A stretch of 64,000 bases of DNA from Gallionella sp. (GCA_028714895.1 JAQTLM010000004.1:62001-126000); one strand, 5' to 3'. Positions 19,193 through 30,870 are shown, counted from the first letter of the stretch. Notes: generated by a model from the sequence alone, not told the origin. A program made the numbers and translations.

Positions 19193-20478
19193 AATTAGCC
19201 TCGCTCAGTGCCGAACAGGCTCCGCCGATCAGCGTGCCGCTGCGTTTTTTCATCGCAGCGCCGGTTTTTTTGGCGCTGGTCGCGCTGCTGCTGGCAATGG
19301 TCGGCGGCAACCCGTTTGCAGAACTGCACTCCCCCGCACAGATCGCCGCCACGCATCAAGTCACCCTGGGATTCATGGCGATGGTCATGCTGGGCGCCAT
19401 CCAGCAATTGCTGCCGGTGGTGATCGGCAGCCCGATGCCCGCCTCCCGGCTGGTGGCATGGCTCACTTTCCTGCCGCTGATAGCGGGCACGCTGTCGTTA
19501 TCTGCCGGTTTCATGCTGGGCAAGCCGGCACTGCTCAATCTTTCCTGGCCGCTGCTGGGATTGGCTTTTCTGGTATTCATCGCTGCCAGCCTGACCAGCC
19601 TGGCGCGCGCCACCGCAAAAAACGCGACAAAAACCGCCCTGCTGCTGTCCATCCTGTCGCTCGCGGGCGCCGTCACGCTCGGCATGTTGCTGGCCAGAGG
19701 CTATGCCGTCGGCTTGCCCCTGCCCTATGCCAGGCTGGCAGCCGCCCATATCAGCCTGGCATTGGGCGGCTGGGTGCTGCTGCTAATTATTGGCGTGTCT
19801 TACCAGGTTGTGCCGATGTTTCAGCTTACCCCGAACTATCCGAAATGGCTGACTGCCGGTTTGGCTCCCGCAATTATTGTCACCCTGCTGCTGAATCTGG
19901 TGCTGCTCATACCAGAATCAGCGCCATACTGGGCGAGATTCATCGCGGAAGGCATTTTCTGGTCATTGGCCTGCTGTTTCGCCGTGGTCACGCTCAGGCT
20001 GCAAAGCCAGCGCCGCCGCCGCGTTCCGGATGCCCCCTTGAGCTTCTTCCGGCTGGGCATGCTCTCATTGCTGCTTGCCGCATTATTTTCGCTGGCAGCA
20101 CTGATCCTGCCGGCAGCCAGCGATCAGCTTAGGACCCTGTCCGCTCTGGTTTTTCTGCTGGGTTTCGCGCTGTCCCTGATCCAGGGCATGCTTTATAAAG
20201 TCGTTCCGTTCCTGGTCTGGTTCCACCTGTTTCGCGGCGGAATATCAACCGGCATTCCGAACATGAAAAATATCATCCCGGAACCCTGGATGTGGCGACA
20301 CCTGTGGCTACACGGCGGCACACTGCTTGCGGCGCTACTGGCGCCCTGGTGGAATGTGGCGGCATGGCTGATCATGCTGGGACTGTTGCTGCAGGGAGCA
20401 TTGCTGGGCTACGCTGTCTTTACCGGCATCGCGGTATACCGGCGCACACTTAAACGGATTGAGCAGGCAGCAACATGA
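19189..20478 (+). CDS. Polytopic membrane protein related to haem-copper-oxidase-like subunit I
   Basis: A 429-residue protein with about twelve hydrophobic helices. Conserved-looking histidine positions fall in THQVTLGFMAMVMLGAIQQLLP, AAHISLALGGWVLLL and FLVWFHLFRGG, a layout like NnrS or the catalytic subunit of NO reductase/oxidases but without a clear full haem-copper ligand set. The start overlaps the DUF2249 stop, and its stop overlaps the SirB gene (ATGA both times), so the block is translationally coupled. Probably a haem or NO-related membrane protein. Exact role unknown. Confidence 0.7.
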   Translation: MKLASLSAEQAPPISVPLRFFIAAPVFLALVALLLAMVGGNPFAELHSPAQIAATHQVTLGFMAMVMLGAIQQLLPVVIGSPMPASRLVAWLTFLPLIAGTLSLSAGFMLGKPALLNLSWPLLGLAFLVFIAASLTSLARATAKNATKTALLLSILSLAGAVTLGMLLARGYAVGLPLPYARLAAAHISLALGGWVLLLIIGVSYQVVPMFQLTPNYPKWLTAGLAPAIIVTLLLNLVLLIPESAPYWARFIAEGIFWSLACCFAVVTLRLQSQRRRRVPDAPLSFFRLGMLSLLLAALFSLAALILPAASDQLRTLSALVFLLGFALSLIQGMLYKVVPFLVWFHLFRGGISTGIPNMKNIIPEPWMWRHLWLHGGTLLAALLAPWWNVAAWLIMLGLLLQGALLGYAVFTGIAVYRRTLKRIEQAAT

Positions 20479-20858
20479 GTTTTCTGACGCTTAAAGCCAT
20501 CCACGTCTCCTGCGCATTCATCAGCTTCGCACTGTTCTTCCTGCGCGGCATCTGGAGTTTCAAGGGCTCGCCGATCATGCGGCAAGGCTGGGTCAAGGTC
20601 GTGCCGCATATCGTGGATACGCTGCTGCTCGTCAGCGCGCTGGCACTGGCTTTCACCATCCAGCAATATCCCTTCGTGGATGCGTGGCTGACCGCCAAGG
20701 TCTTCGGCCTGCTGCTGTATATCGGGCTGGGTTCCGTTGCGCTGAAATACGGCAAGAGCAAAGCCATCCGCATTTCCGCATGGCTGGCGGCACTGGCGGT
20801 GTTTGTCTACATCGTGTTGGTCGCCGCCAAGCACAACCCCTTACCGTTTATTCATTGA
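20475..20858 (+). CDS. SirB2-family membrane protein
   Basis: A 127-residue protein with four transmembrane helices, matching the SirB family pattern: MSFLTLKAIHVSCAFISFALFFLRG at the start, then PHIVDTLLLVSALALAF and WLTAKVFGLLLYIGLG. SirB proteins are poorly understood. Here it is coupled by ATGA overlap to the preceding large membrane protein and followed ten bases later by a hemerythrin, so it belongs to this cluster. Confidence 0.82.
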   Translation: MSFLTLKAIHVSCAFISFALFFLRGIWSFKGSPIMRQGWVKVVPHIVDTLLLVSALALAFTIQQYPFVDAWLTAKVFGLLLYIGLGSVALKYGKSKAIRISAWLAALAVFVYIVLVAAKHNPLPFIH

Positions 20859-20868
20859 GGATCACCAA

Positions 20869-21423
20869 ATGATTTCGTTTGCATCCGGCGAAGCCGCCCC
20901 CAGCTTCGATCACCCGCTGGAAATGCTGCATGCCTGCCACGGCAAGATCCAACGGCAACTCAGCACCCTGCAAAAACTGGCCGCGCACCTTCCTACCCAC
21001 GGTTGCGACCAGCAAGTGCAACAGGCCGCTCAAGGCATCCTGCGTTATTTCGACACCGCCGGGCAGTTCCATCATCAGGATGAAGAAGAAAATTTATTCC
21101 CCACGCTGCTTGCCTTGGACGTTCCGGACAGAGCGCAGGCGAAGGCACTGATCGAACGCCTCTTGGCACAGCACGTCGTCATGTTTGCCGCCTGGAGCGA
21201 TGTGCGCACGGTATTGGTAAAATTCGCCGAAGGGGTGAATACGCCGCTGCCCGAAACGCTGGTAGAAAAATTGGTCGACAACTACACTCGCCACATCGCC
21301 CTTGAAGAAGCGGAACTGCTACCGCTTGCCGCGCGCCTGCTCAGCCCGCAGCAAATCATGGCATTGGGGAAATGCATGGCGGAACGGCGCGGTGCAAAAT
21401 TCCCTTCAGTACCGTCCATCTAG
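20869..21423 (+). CDS. Second hemerythrin-like HHE-domain protein
   Basis: A 184-residue four-helix-bundle protein with ligand motifs HACHGKIQRQL, HHQDEEENLFPTLL, LLAQHVVMFAAW and HIALEEAELLPLA. It is longer than the first hemerythrin (18421-18852) and only distantly similar, so this is not a recent duplication. GAGG precedes the ATG. It ends the plus-strand cluster, and nnrS converges 81 bp downstream. Confidence 0.85.
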   Translation: MISFASGEAAPSFDHPLEMLHACHGKIQRQLSTLQKLAAHLPTHGCDQQVQQAAQGILRYFDTAGQFHHQDEEENLFPTLLALDVPDRAQAKALIERLLAQHVVMFAAWSDVRTVLVKFAEGVNTPLPETLVEKLVDNYTRHIALEEAELLPLAARLLSPQQIMALGKCMAERRGAKFPSVPSI

Positions 21424-21504
21424 CCCGCCCCCTTGCCTACAGACTGATAAATTATGCGGCGAATTCTTCCCTGATGAAGCACCGCAAGCCAGAAATTCAC
21501 CTGC

Positions 21505-22668
21505 CTAATGCTCCTTGCCGTCGATGCGCGGCTGCATGAGAAAGGGAATATACCGCCAGGCGAGCAGCGCAAAACAAGCAAACCAACAGGATGCCGCGAG
21601 GTAAATCCAGTGCGTGTAACCGGCTGGATAAATTTGCGGCGCGATGATACGGAACACGAATGCCAGTATCATGATCCACAGCGCCAGCTTGTCGAGCGCA
21701 TCGAAAACCACCTTCCTGCCCGTATGCCCCTTCGATATCCTGACCAGCATGCCGGGAATGATCAGCCCCATCACGCCGAAAGTGAAGACATGTACGGACA
21801 CGGACGCAGCCCATTCCGGATGGCTAACGTGCCTGAAAAATTCGATAAGCAATTGGGCGATGATGGCGAGGTAGCCCAGATACATGATGCCGATATCGAT
21901 CCGCCGCATCGCCAGTTGCGGCTTCCAGAAAATGAAGCGTCCGACCAGCAGCAGCGCGAGCAGCAGCGCCACCCAGCCCGACAGTTGCGCCGGCATCAGG
22001 CTTTCGAACACCAGCAGCAGCCCGAGAAGCTTGATCGCCTTATTCAGCGCTTGATTTTGCAGGATCCCAACATTGAACACGCCTTTCATGAACTGCGCCA
22101 GCGTCCGCTCCAGCATCACCAGAAACGCCATCCGGAACAGCCCCAGCGCCATGCTCCAGCCGACCTGCGCGTATTCGGCGCTGAGCATCAGGTTCTTCGC
22201 CACCAGAAAAACCGGCAAGATCACCAGGAAAAAAATGTTGTCGAGGCGGTAGGCATCGTCCTTGCGGTTGCGGATCAGCGTCCATAACAGCATCGCAACG
22301 ATCGACCCGAGGAACAGGTTGTTGGAAATCAGGAAAAGGAACGGCGGCCAGGTGCCCTCGAACCACATGCCGATGCGTTCGAATACCCACGCGGCAGCCA
22401 GGAACACCAGCGCGTTGCCATGGTAGCCGCGTATCTTCACCCAGTTCTTGGTCGAGGTCAGCATGAAACCGCCGAGAACAGCCCAGCCGAAGCCGAAGAA
22501 CATCTCGTGCGCATGCCACTGCACCGTGGAGAACGAGGTTGCCGGCGCCGGAATGGCACCCGCAAAGAACAATGCCCACAGGATCGGCAGGCTCAATCCG
22601 GACAAACACGCCAATGCGAAAAACGGGCGAAAGCCCACCAGCCAGAGCGGATGCGCGGACAACTTCAT
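21505..22668 (-). CDS. nnrS: NnrS family haem/copper membrane protein
   Basis: A 387-residue polytopic membrane protein with the NnrS hallmarks LWLVGFRPFFALACLSG, WHAHEMFFGFGWAVLGGFMLTSTKNW, and SVHVFTFGVMGLIIPGMLVRISKGHTGR. NnrS proteins bind haem and copper and protect against NO-derived iron complexes. The ATG at 22668 has GGAGGG five bases upstream and is preferred over one at 22701. It converges on the hemerythrin cluster, which supports a shared NO-stress role. Confidence 0.92.
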   Translation of the reverse strand: MKLSAHPLWLVGFRPFFALACLSGLSLPILWALFFAGAIPAPATSFSTVQWHAHEMFFGFGWAVLGGFMLTSTKNWVKIRGYHGNALVFLAAAWVFERIGMWFEGTWPPFLFLISNNLFLGSIVAMLLWTLIRNRKDDAYRLDNIFFLVILPVFLVAKNLMLSAEYAQVGWSMALGLFRMAFLVMLERTLAQFMKGVFNVGILQNQALNKAIKLLGLLLVFESLMPAQLSGWVALLLALLLVGRFIFWKPQLAMRRIDIGIMYLGYLAIIAQLLIEFFRHVSHPEWAASVSVHVFTFGVMGLIIPGMLVRISKGHTGRKVVFDALDKLALWIMILAFVFRIIAPQIYPAGYTHWIYLAASCWFACFALLAWRYIPFLMQPRIDGKEH

Positions 22669-22828
22669 CCTGCCCTCCGGCTGCTCATTTGTTCGAGCCA
22701 TTCAGGATTAACGGGTGACATCGAGTCGCATAATTGATGTATATGTTTTGAAATTGACAGAAACATTCGATCTTTTTCCTTTTTGCTGAACCCAAAAATT
22801 CCTTGCGCCTTTACCCACTACTCCAACG

Positions 22829-23686
22829 CTACTGGACCTCTTCCACCCTGATCAGCACATTGCGCTGCTCGCGCGTCCGTGATACGCCGCGCGTGGAGAT
22901 GGTCGAATCGTCATGTTTTTGCTGCTGCCCTAATCCGCCCACTTGCAGCCATTCGCCCAGGCGGCCGGATACGGTGCTGGAGGCCTGCTGCACACGCACG
23001 GTCGGTTGGTCGCCGCTGCCCGGTACGAGCGCATCGTTCTGCGCGCTGATTTCCAGCGTCACCCGGTCGCCGCTGACGCGCGGCAGCACATAAAACCCGC
23101 TGCCCACTTCCTGATATTGCGTGCTGTCGATCACCTGCGTACCCCACTGATTCTGTATCACCTGCCGTTGCGGAACGGGAACGGATTGCCCGCTGCGCAC
23201 CAGCGCGCGATTGCCTTCCAGCACTTGCAGTTGCTGGGTGTTGCGCTCATCTTCGAGCGAGCGGGTGGATATCACTTTGGCCCTCAACCTGTCCTGCCCC
23301 TGTCCGAGCTCGACATTCAGGCCGCTGCTGTTGCTGCTGCCCGGCACGGCAATCCGCGCGTCGCGGCTCAAGCCGACATTGCCGGACACTTCGGTCAGCC
23401 GCGCGGCGGTTTCGCTGTCCACGTTCTGCATCACGGTGATTTTCAGGCGGCGCGGCGCGACATCGATGCTCTCCAGCAGTCTTTTGATTTGCTCGAGGTT
23501 GTGCGGCGAGGTGCGCAGGATAAGCTGGTAATTCATGCCGCTGGCGGCATCGCCCTTATCCAGCAGCGGCCGGATGACGGGCAGCACTTCCTCCGCGCTG
23601 CGATGCTTGAGCGCGATGATTTCCAACTCTGCCCAGATGGGCGCGGAAAACAGCAACAGTACGAGACCAGCGAGGATGTTTTTCAT
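22829..23686 (-). CDS. Secretin-like periplasmic/outer-membrane protein
   Basis: A 285-residue protein with a Sec signal peptide (MKNILAGLVLLLFSAPIWA). One secretin N1-type domain follows (LKHRSAEEVLPVIRPLLDKG...RTSPHNLEQIKRLLESIDVAPR). The C-terminal part is beta-rich with VRSGQSVPVP and SGFYVLPRVSGDRVTLEIS, which resembles the start of a secretin channel domain but is much too short for a full pore. A member of a secretin-derived family rather than a truncated gene is likely, because both ends look complete. Divergent from the NlpC/P60 gene by 50 bp. Confidence 0.75.
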   Translation of the reverse strand: MKNILAGLVLLLFSAPIWAELEIIALKHRSAEEVLPVIRPLLDKGDAASGMNYQLILRTSPHNLEQIKRLLESIDVAPRRLKITVMQNVDSETAARLTEVSGNVGLSRDARIAVPGSSNSSGLNVELGQGQDRLRAKVISTRSLEDERNTQQLQVLEGNRALVRSGQSVPVPQRQVIQNQWGTQVIDSTQYQEVGSGFYVLPRVSGDRVTLEISAQNDALVPGSGDQPTVRVQQASSTVSGRLGEWLQVGGLGQQQKHDDSTISTRGVSRTREQRNVLIRVEEVQ

Positions 23687-23736
23687 GAAGAACATTGTCT
23701 TTGCAAACAATGCCACTTTACCGTAAATTTCGCGCC

Positions 23737-24190
23737 ATGCAACGCATTTACCTTACCTTGCTCATCCTGCTGCTTGGCGCCTGTAGCACCACGCCCAGCA
23801 CCCCGCAAATACAGACTTCCGGCGGGCGCATGAACGATGTCGCGCTGTATGCCCTGAGCCTGGCCGACACGCCCTATCGCTACGGCGGCAACTCGAGCGA
23901 CAACGGCTTCGATTGCAGCGGCTTCGTGCAGTATGTCTACCTGAACACGCTGGGCATAAAACTGCCGCGCACCAGCACGGAGATGAGCCGCGCAGGGGAA
24001 CCACTGGATGCCGGCCAGTTGCACCCCGGCGACTTGGTGTTCTTCAACACACGCCAGCAGCCGTTCTCGCATGTCGGCATCTATGTCGGCGAGGAGCGTT
24101 TCGTGCATTCCCCCAGCAGCGGCAAGGCGATCATGGTGGCGAGCATGCGCGAAAAATACTGGCGCAGCCGCTACGACGGCGCGCGGCGGA

Positions 24191-24207
<17 letters not shown>
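23737..24207 (+). CDS. NlpC/P60 family lipoprotein endopeptidase
   Basis: A 156-residue lipoprotein: signal peptide ending in lipobox LLGAC, then an NlpC/P60 domain. The catalytic Cys is in FDCSGFVQYVY, the His in FSHVGIYVGEERFVHS, and a polar third residue is probably further on. It would cleave stem-peptide bonds in murein from the periplasmic face of a membrane. The open frame begins at 23695, but the ATG at 23737 gives a canonical signal peptide. Its 3' end overlaps mltB (convergent, 17 bp), and both are murein hydrolases. Confidence 0.88.
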
Positions 24208-26798
<2,591 letters not shown>

Positions 26799-26964
26799 TT
26801 GCAAGGCTGCTTTGTGGAAAATCAATTCAAGAAGTCTGGAGCAGCCATTAGGAGATATTCAGCATCCAAATGAGGCTGGTTCACCAGCTTTGACAAAGCG
26901 TGCAACAGGTCAAATGGCGCTTAACGCTAATTAGTGTAACAAGGCTATGCGCCGGTGCAGCGCA

Positions 26965-27762
26965 TTAATCGGCATCCCTCTTTAGCTTCGGAATTTCTGT
27001 GCTGGCGATTTGCGCAAGCCGACCTGCCGCTTCTTCAAGCGGTTTAAGGGATACGTCTTCCGCAGAATAGCGTTCGTAGTAGCCGAACGGATTATCAAGA
27101 TCCCTGATTAGCATCAGGAGATAAATCATCAGGTATGAGATAACACTCACGAAAAACAACGACTCATAAAGTGGCTCAATCTTGGCCAATATGAGTCCTA
27201 TGCAAAGAAGAATGGTGATGAAATCGGCGAGCAAGTAGCCTGAGGAAACGAAGGATGTTTCCCGAATAGTGTGTGTGCGTATAAGGGTGCGCCGAAGATT
27301 GCTTTGCTCCTGCTTCAAACGAGCCACCAGAGTCGCTTGAGACCATTGTTCCATCGCTGCGAACTGGGGAGTTAGCTCGTTCACATGCTCCAGCAGTTCG
27401 GCTGTACGGTGTTTTTTATGGAACCAGCTCAGAATGCCCTGGCTCAATTGCGATAGAAGAATCAGGCATGAGCCAACATTGGCTTCGGGTCTTGCCATTC
27501 GAATACCGCGCACCTCTTGCGCCAGATTCTCCAGGCATGCGCTCAACTCGCCCGGGATGCGCTCACTTTCCTTGAAATCCGACAGGACACCGCTCAGAAG
27601 AAACCCCATCAGAAAGACGTTGGCAGCCACAATCCCGGAGAATAATGGGTTGATGGAGATAATCTCCCACCCGAGGAAATGAACGAGGAGTTTCGCGCCT
27701 ATCACCATGGCAACGATGGCGCTTACTTGCAGCAAGAGACGGTATCGGTTATTGGTATTCAT
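26965..27762 (-). CDS. DUF4239 (bestrophin-like) membrane protein
   Basis: A 265-residue protein with two hydrophobic helices near the N-terminus (about 12-60) and two near residues 170-220, enclosing a helical cytoplasmic segment. The ending MLIRDLDNPFGYYERYSAEDVSLKPL fits the DUF4239/bestrophin-like pattern. Ion-channel activity is possible but unproven. It is convergent with smr, from which it is separated by 166 bp with no recognisable content, and divergent from the redox operon at 27944. Confidence 0.65.
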   Translation of the reverse strand: MNTNNRYRLLLQVSAIVAMVIGAKLLVHFLGWEIISINPLFSGIVAANVFLMGFLLSGVLSDFKESERIPGELSACLENLAQEVRGIRMARPEANVGSCLILLSQLSQGILSWFHKKHRTAELLEHVNELTPQFAAMEQWSQATLVARLKQEQSNLRRTLIRTHTIRETSFVSSGYLLADFITILLCIGLILAKIEPLYESLFFVSVISYLMIYLLMLIRDLDNPFGYYERYSAEDVSLKPLEEAAGRLAQIASTEIPKLKRDAD

Positions 27763-27943
27763 TGCGGTCTTTCGTTTGATTTTTCTGGTCAGTGTGGATT
27801 ATCGTCATGCTTATTGCCAACTGCGCAAAAGTGCCGCCTTGTCATCGCTATCGTTATCTTTGCAGTCAATTTGGCGACTATCCTTTTCAAGGAAAGTTTC
27901 GAGTTGTGGGAATCCATATGGTTCCGTGCTAGCATTAAACGAT

Positions 27944-29251
27944 ATGACCTCACTCTCTTTGTTACTCTGGATTGTGTCGGTAATCGCGTTGCAACTGGCG
28001 ATCTTTCTCGGCATCGGCTTCTGGCGCCACTGGCTGGATTACCACGCCTTGCGCAGCCGTGCTGCGGAGTTGGATTTACCGGTGAAGCTGGATATGCCAA
28101 GTGGCGCGGAAGAGATTGCCGTTGCTGCCTGGCCGGGCTTCCGGACGTTCAGGATCGACCGCAAGGTCGTCGAGGATGCCGCGCAGTCGATCTGCTCGTT
28201 TTACCTCATACCGGAAGATGGCCAACCGCTTCCACCCTTTCTGCCGGGACAGTTTCTGACCTTTCGCCTTGATATACCGACGGCGACAGGAGGCGCCGAG
28301 CAGGTTGTCCGTTGCTATTCGCTGTCGGATGCGCCTCGTCCCGATTGCTACCGAATTTCGATCAAGCGGGGGCCGCCGCCCAAGAGCAGACACGTTCCGG
28401 CGGGACGTTCATCCACCTTCTTTCACGAGCAAGTGGCGGTGGGCAGCCTCTTGCAGGTGCGTGCCCCCGCTGGACACTTTTATATCGACCGCAGCGATGC
28501 CCCGATAGTATTGATCGCTGGCGGCATCGGCATCACGCCCATGTTGAGCATGTTGAATTGGTATCTGGCCGAACAACCTGAGCGCGAAATCTGGCTGTTC
28601 TACGGTGTGCGCAACAGCCGCGAACTGGTGATGAAATCCCATCTCGAAGCCCTGGCGGCAGCGCATCCAAACTTCCATTTGCGGCTGTGCTTCAGCGATC
28701 CGCTGCCGGAAGATGTGGCCAGAAATGATGTGACGCGACATGATTATCTGCACCATAGGCGCATCGATGTAAGCCTATTGCGCATGCAATTGCCGCTCAA
28801 GCCTTATCATTTCTACATTTGCGGCCCCACCCCGATGCTGGAGAGTCTCGTGCCGGCGCTGGAAGACTGGGGCGTACCCGGTGCGCGCATCCACTTCGAG
28901 GCTTTTGGCCCGTCATCCATCAAACGCAAACCATCCGCAGCGGCATCGATTGCCGCGCCGCAGACCGGGGCGCCGGGCACTGGGACAATGGATACCGGGA
29001 TCATTGTGACCTTCGCCAAGTCCGGCAAACAACTGCCGTGGCAGCCCATGGCCGGCAACCTGCTCGAATTTGCAGAATCAAATGGCATTGTCGTCAATTC
29101 CGGCTGCCGCGCCGGTAGCTGCGGCAGTTGCCAGACGACGATCCGGGCGGGTGAGGTGACCTACCGCCAGCCACCGGATTACGATCCCGAACCCGGCACC
29201 TGCCTGCTCTGCGTCTGCACGCCGAAGACCGGCGTGACCCTGGAGATATAA
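27944..29251 (+). CDS. Membrane-anchored FAD/NAD(P)H reductase with C-terminal [2Fe-2S] ferredoxin domain
   Basis: A 435-residue protein. One transmembrane helix (about 3-25) is followed by an FNR-type flavin domain (RCYSLSDAP at 123-131). A nucleotide-binding domain follows (GGIGITPML 193-201; YICGPTPML about 291-299). A Pro/Ala linker leads to a plant-type ferredoxin domain with Cys388, Cys393, Cys396 and Cys423 (CX4CX2CX26C). The frame is open to 27707, but the ATG at 27944 gives the anchor directly and is preferred. It is followed with no gap by a cytochrome b gene and then a multihaem cytochrome c gene. This predicts electron flow between NAD(P)H and periplasmic haems. Confidence 0.88.
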   Translation: MTSLSLLLWIVSVIALQLAIFLGIGFWRHWLDYHALRSRAAELDLPVKLDMPSGAEEIAVAAWPGFRTFRIDRKVVEDAAQSICSFYLIPEDGQPLPPFLPGQFLTFRLDIPTATGGAEQVVRCYSLSDAPRPDCYRISIKRGPPPKSRHVPAGRSSTFFHEQVAVGSLLQVRAPAGHFYIDRSDAPIVLIAGGIGITPMLSMLNWYLAEQPEREIWLFYGVRNSRELVMKSHLEALAAAHPNFHLRLCFSDPLPEDVARNDVTRHDYLHHRRIDVSLLRMQLPLKPYHFYICGPTPMLESLVPALEDWGVPGARIHFEAFGPSSIKRKPSAAASIAAPQTGAPGTGTMDTGIIVTFAKSGKQLPWQPMAGNLLEFAESNGIVVNSGCRAGSCGSCQTTIRAGEVTYRQPPDYDPEPGTCLLCVCTPKTGVTLEI

Positions 29252-29830
29252 ATGACGATCTCGCTCTGGCGCCAACATATACTGCCCTTCACCTTGCTAG
29301 TCGGACTGCTGGCAGCAGCCACCCTGGCAGGTGACTATCTCCTGCATCGGCTGAATCTGGTATGGGTTGGCCGCTACCTGGGCATACCGGGCACGATTTT
29401 AATCATTGCTTCCCTGACTTATTCGCTGCGCAAACGCAAATACATCGCGACGGGAAATCCGAAATCCCTGCTGAAACTGCATGAGTTGGGCACCTGGTTA
29501 GGCTCGCTGATGGTGCTGATCCATGCCGGCATACATTTCAACGCCATCCTTCCATGGCTGGCCACGGTTGCCATGGGTGTAAATGCAATTAGCGGCATGG
29601 TCGGCAAACTGCTTCTGGATCGCTCGCGCCGCCATGTGCAGGGACAGCGTGAACACTTCCAGTTGCGCGGTCTGTCGCGAGTGGATGTGGAACAGACAGT
29701 GTTCTGGGATGCCGTAGCGCTCGACGCCATGACCAAGTGGCGGAAAGTGCATATCCCGATCTTCATTGTCTTCGCAGTGCTTGCGCTGGGCCACATCGTT
29801 AGTATCTTCCTGTTCTGGGGCTGGGCATGA
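29252..29830 (+). CDS. Di-haem cytochrome b-like membrane protein
   Basis: A 192-residue protein with five hydrophobic helices. His77 and His91 in the third helix, and His167 and His181 in the fifth, are each 14 residues apart, which is the classical spacing for two stacked b haems across the membrane; His95 is an extra candidate. The ATG follows the reductase stop directly. The gene overlaps the cytochrome c gene by ATGA. The predicted job is to carry electrons across the inner membrane between the reductase and the periplasmic decahaem protein. Confidence 0.8.
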   Translation: MTISLWRQHILPFTLLVGLLAAATLAGDYLLHRLNLVWVGRYLGIPGTILIIASLTYSLRKRKYIATGNPKSLLKLHELGTWLGSLMVLIHAGIHFNAILPWLATVAMGVNAISGMVGKLLLDRSRRHVQGQREHFQLRGLSRVDVEQTVFWDAVALDAMTKWRKVHIPIFIVFAVLALGHIVSIFLFWGWA

Positions 29831-30726
29831 GCCGGACTCTCAAACTCATTTTGGCCGCCAACCTGATTGCGATTGCGATTCTGGCTTTCGTTTATCCGAA
29901 CCTGATGGTCGGGCCGGGCAAGCTGATTCCCGGCCATAAGCAACTGGAGACGGACTGCTTTGCCTGCCATGCGCCGTTGCTTGGTGCGGCATCGGAACGC
30001 TGTGTATCCTGCCATAAACCTGCCGAGATCGGCCGTTTGACGACGGCAGGCAAGCCCATCGCCAAGCCGCTTACCTCGGCTCCTTTTCACCAGAAGTTGA
30101 TCAATCAGGACTGCTTAGCCTGCCATAACGACCACGCAGGCGTGAAGCGCTTCCGGCAGCAAGGCCGCTTCAATCATGCGTTGCTGCAAAAAACAATGCT
30201 CGACCAGTGCCAGTCCTGCCACAAACCGCCTGTCAACCTGCGGCACCAGCGGATTACCGGCAACTGCAGCCAGTGTCACAACCAGAATAAGTGGACACCT
30301 GCGACTTTCGATCATGCCTTGCTGCCAAAGGCAGGGCTCGATCAGTGCCAGTCCTGCCACAAAGCGCCTGGCGACTCGCTGCACCGGCAGATTGCCGGCA
30401 ATTGTGGCCAGTGCCACAACCAGAACAAGTGGACACCTGCGGCTTTTGATCACAACAAGTATTTCTGGCTTGATCGCGACCACAATGCCAGTTGTGTGAC
30501 TTGCCATATGGGCAACGACTACAGCCGCTACACCTGCTACGGATGCCATGAACACTCAGTGGATAAAATTCGCCGCGAGCATATAGAGGAAGGTATCCGC
30601 GATTTCGACAATTGCGTTGAGTGCCACCGGAGTGGCAACAAGCACGACATCAAGGGTGGTGACGGAGAAGGGCGGGGTAATCGCGAAGGAAGGCGGGATC
30701 GCAAAGGACGCGATGACGACGATTGA
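29827..30726 (+). CDS. Ten-CXXCH multihaem cytochrome c
   Basis: A 299-residue protein with an N-terminal hydrophobic anchor (about residues 5-27) and ten CXXCH haem c motifs: CFACH, CVSCH, CLACH, CQSCH, CSQCH, CQSCH, CGQCH, CVTCH, CYGCH and CVECH. Two near-identical modules (about residues 116-155 and 156-200, each with DQCQSCHK and CHNQNKWTPA) show internal duplication. The last 25 residues are charged and Gly-rich without haem. The periplasm is the expected location. It overlaps the cytochrome b gene by 4 bp. The partner could be another periplasmic or outer-membrane cytochrome; none is encoded nearby. Confidence 0.93.
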   Translation: MSRTLKLILAANLIAIAILAFVYPNLMVGPGKLIPGHKQLETDCFACHAPLLGAASERCVSCHKPAEIGRLTTAGKPIAKPLTSAPFHQKLINQDCLACHNDHAGVKRFRQQGRFNHALLQKTMLDQCQSCHKPPVNLRHQRITGNCSQCHNQNKWTPATFDHALLPKAGLDQCQSCHKAPGDSLHRQIAGNCGQCHNQNKWTPAAFDHNKYFWLDRDHNASCVTCHMGNDYSRYTCYGCHEHSVDKIRREHIEEGIRDFDNCVECHRSGNKHDIKGGDGEGRGNREGRRDRKGRDDDD

Positions 30727-30870
30727 CAGTTGCTCTTCTCACCGCCTTTGCAGTCGGCTAATGATGGCCGTGAATGCGAACAGATTCGCCGCTAGGCTAT
30801 GGGAGTTGTCAGTCGGCAGATTTTTAGGAATGAATAGCCATGCACCTTACTCATTTATATTGCGCGCGTC

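Noticed and set aside
22702..22828. Possible FNR/Dnr box upstream of nnrS (TTGAT and TTGAAATTGAC near 22734-22760)
   Set aside because: No half-site pair with the TTGAT-N4-ATCAA arrangement; the match is what AT-rich sequence gives by chance.
26799..26964. Gap between smr and the DUF4239 gene as a possible small RNA or tRNA
   Set aside because: No cloverleaf, promoter-terminator pair or small open frame with a ribosome site could be supported.
30190..30450. Tandem repeat that could look like a small array
   Set aside because: It is the in-frame duplication of haem-binding modules inside the multihaem cytochrome gene; there are no regular spacers, so it is not CRISPR.
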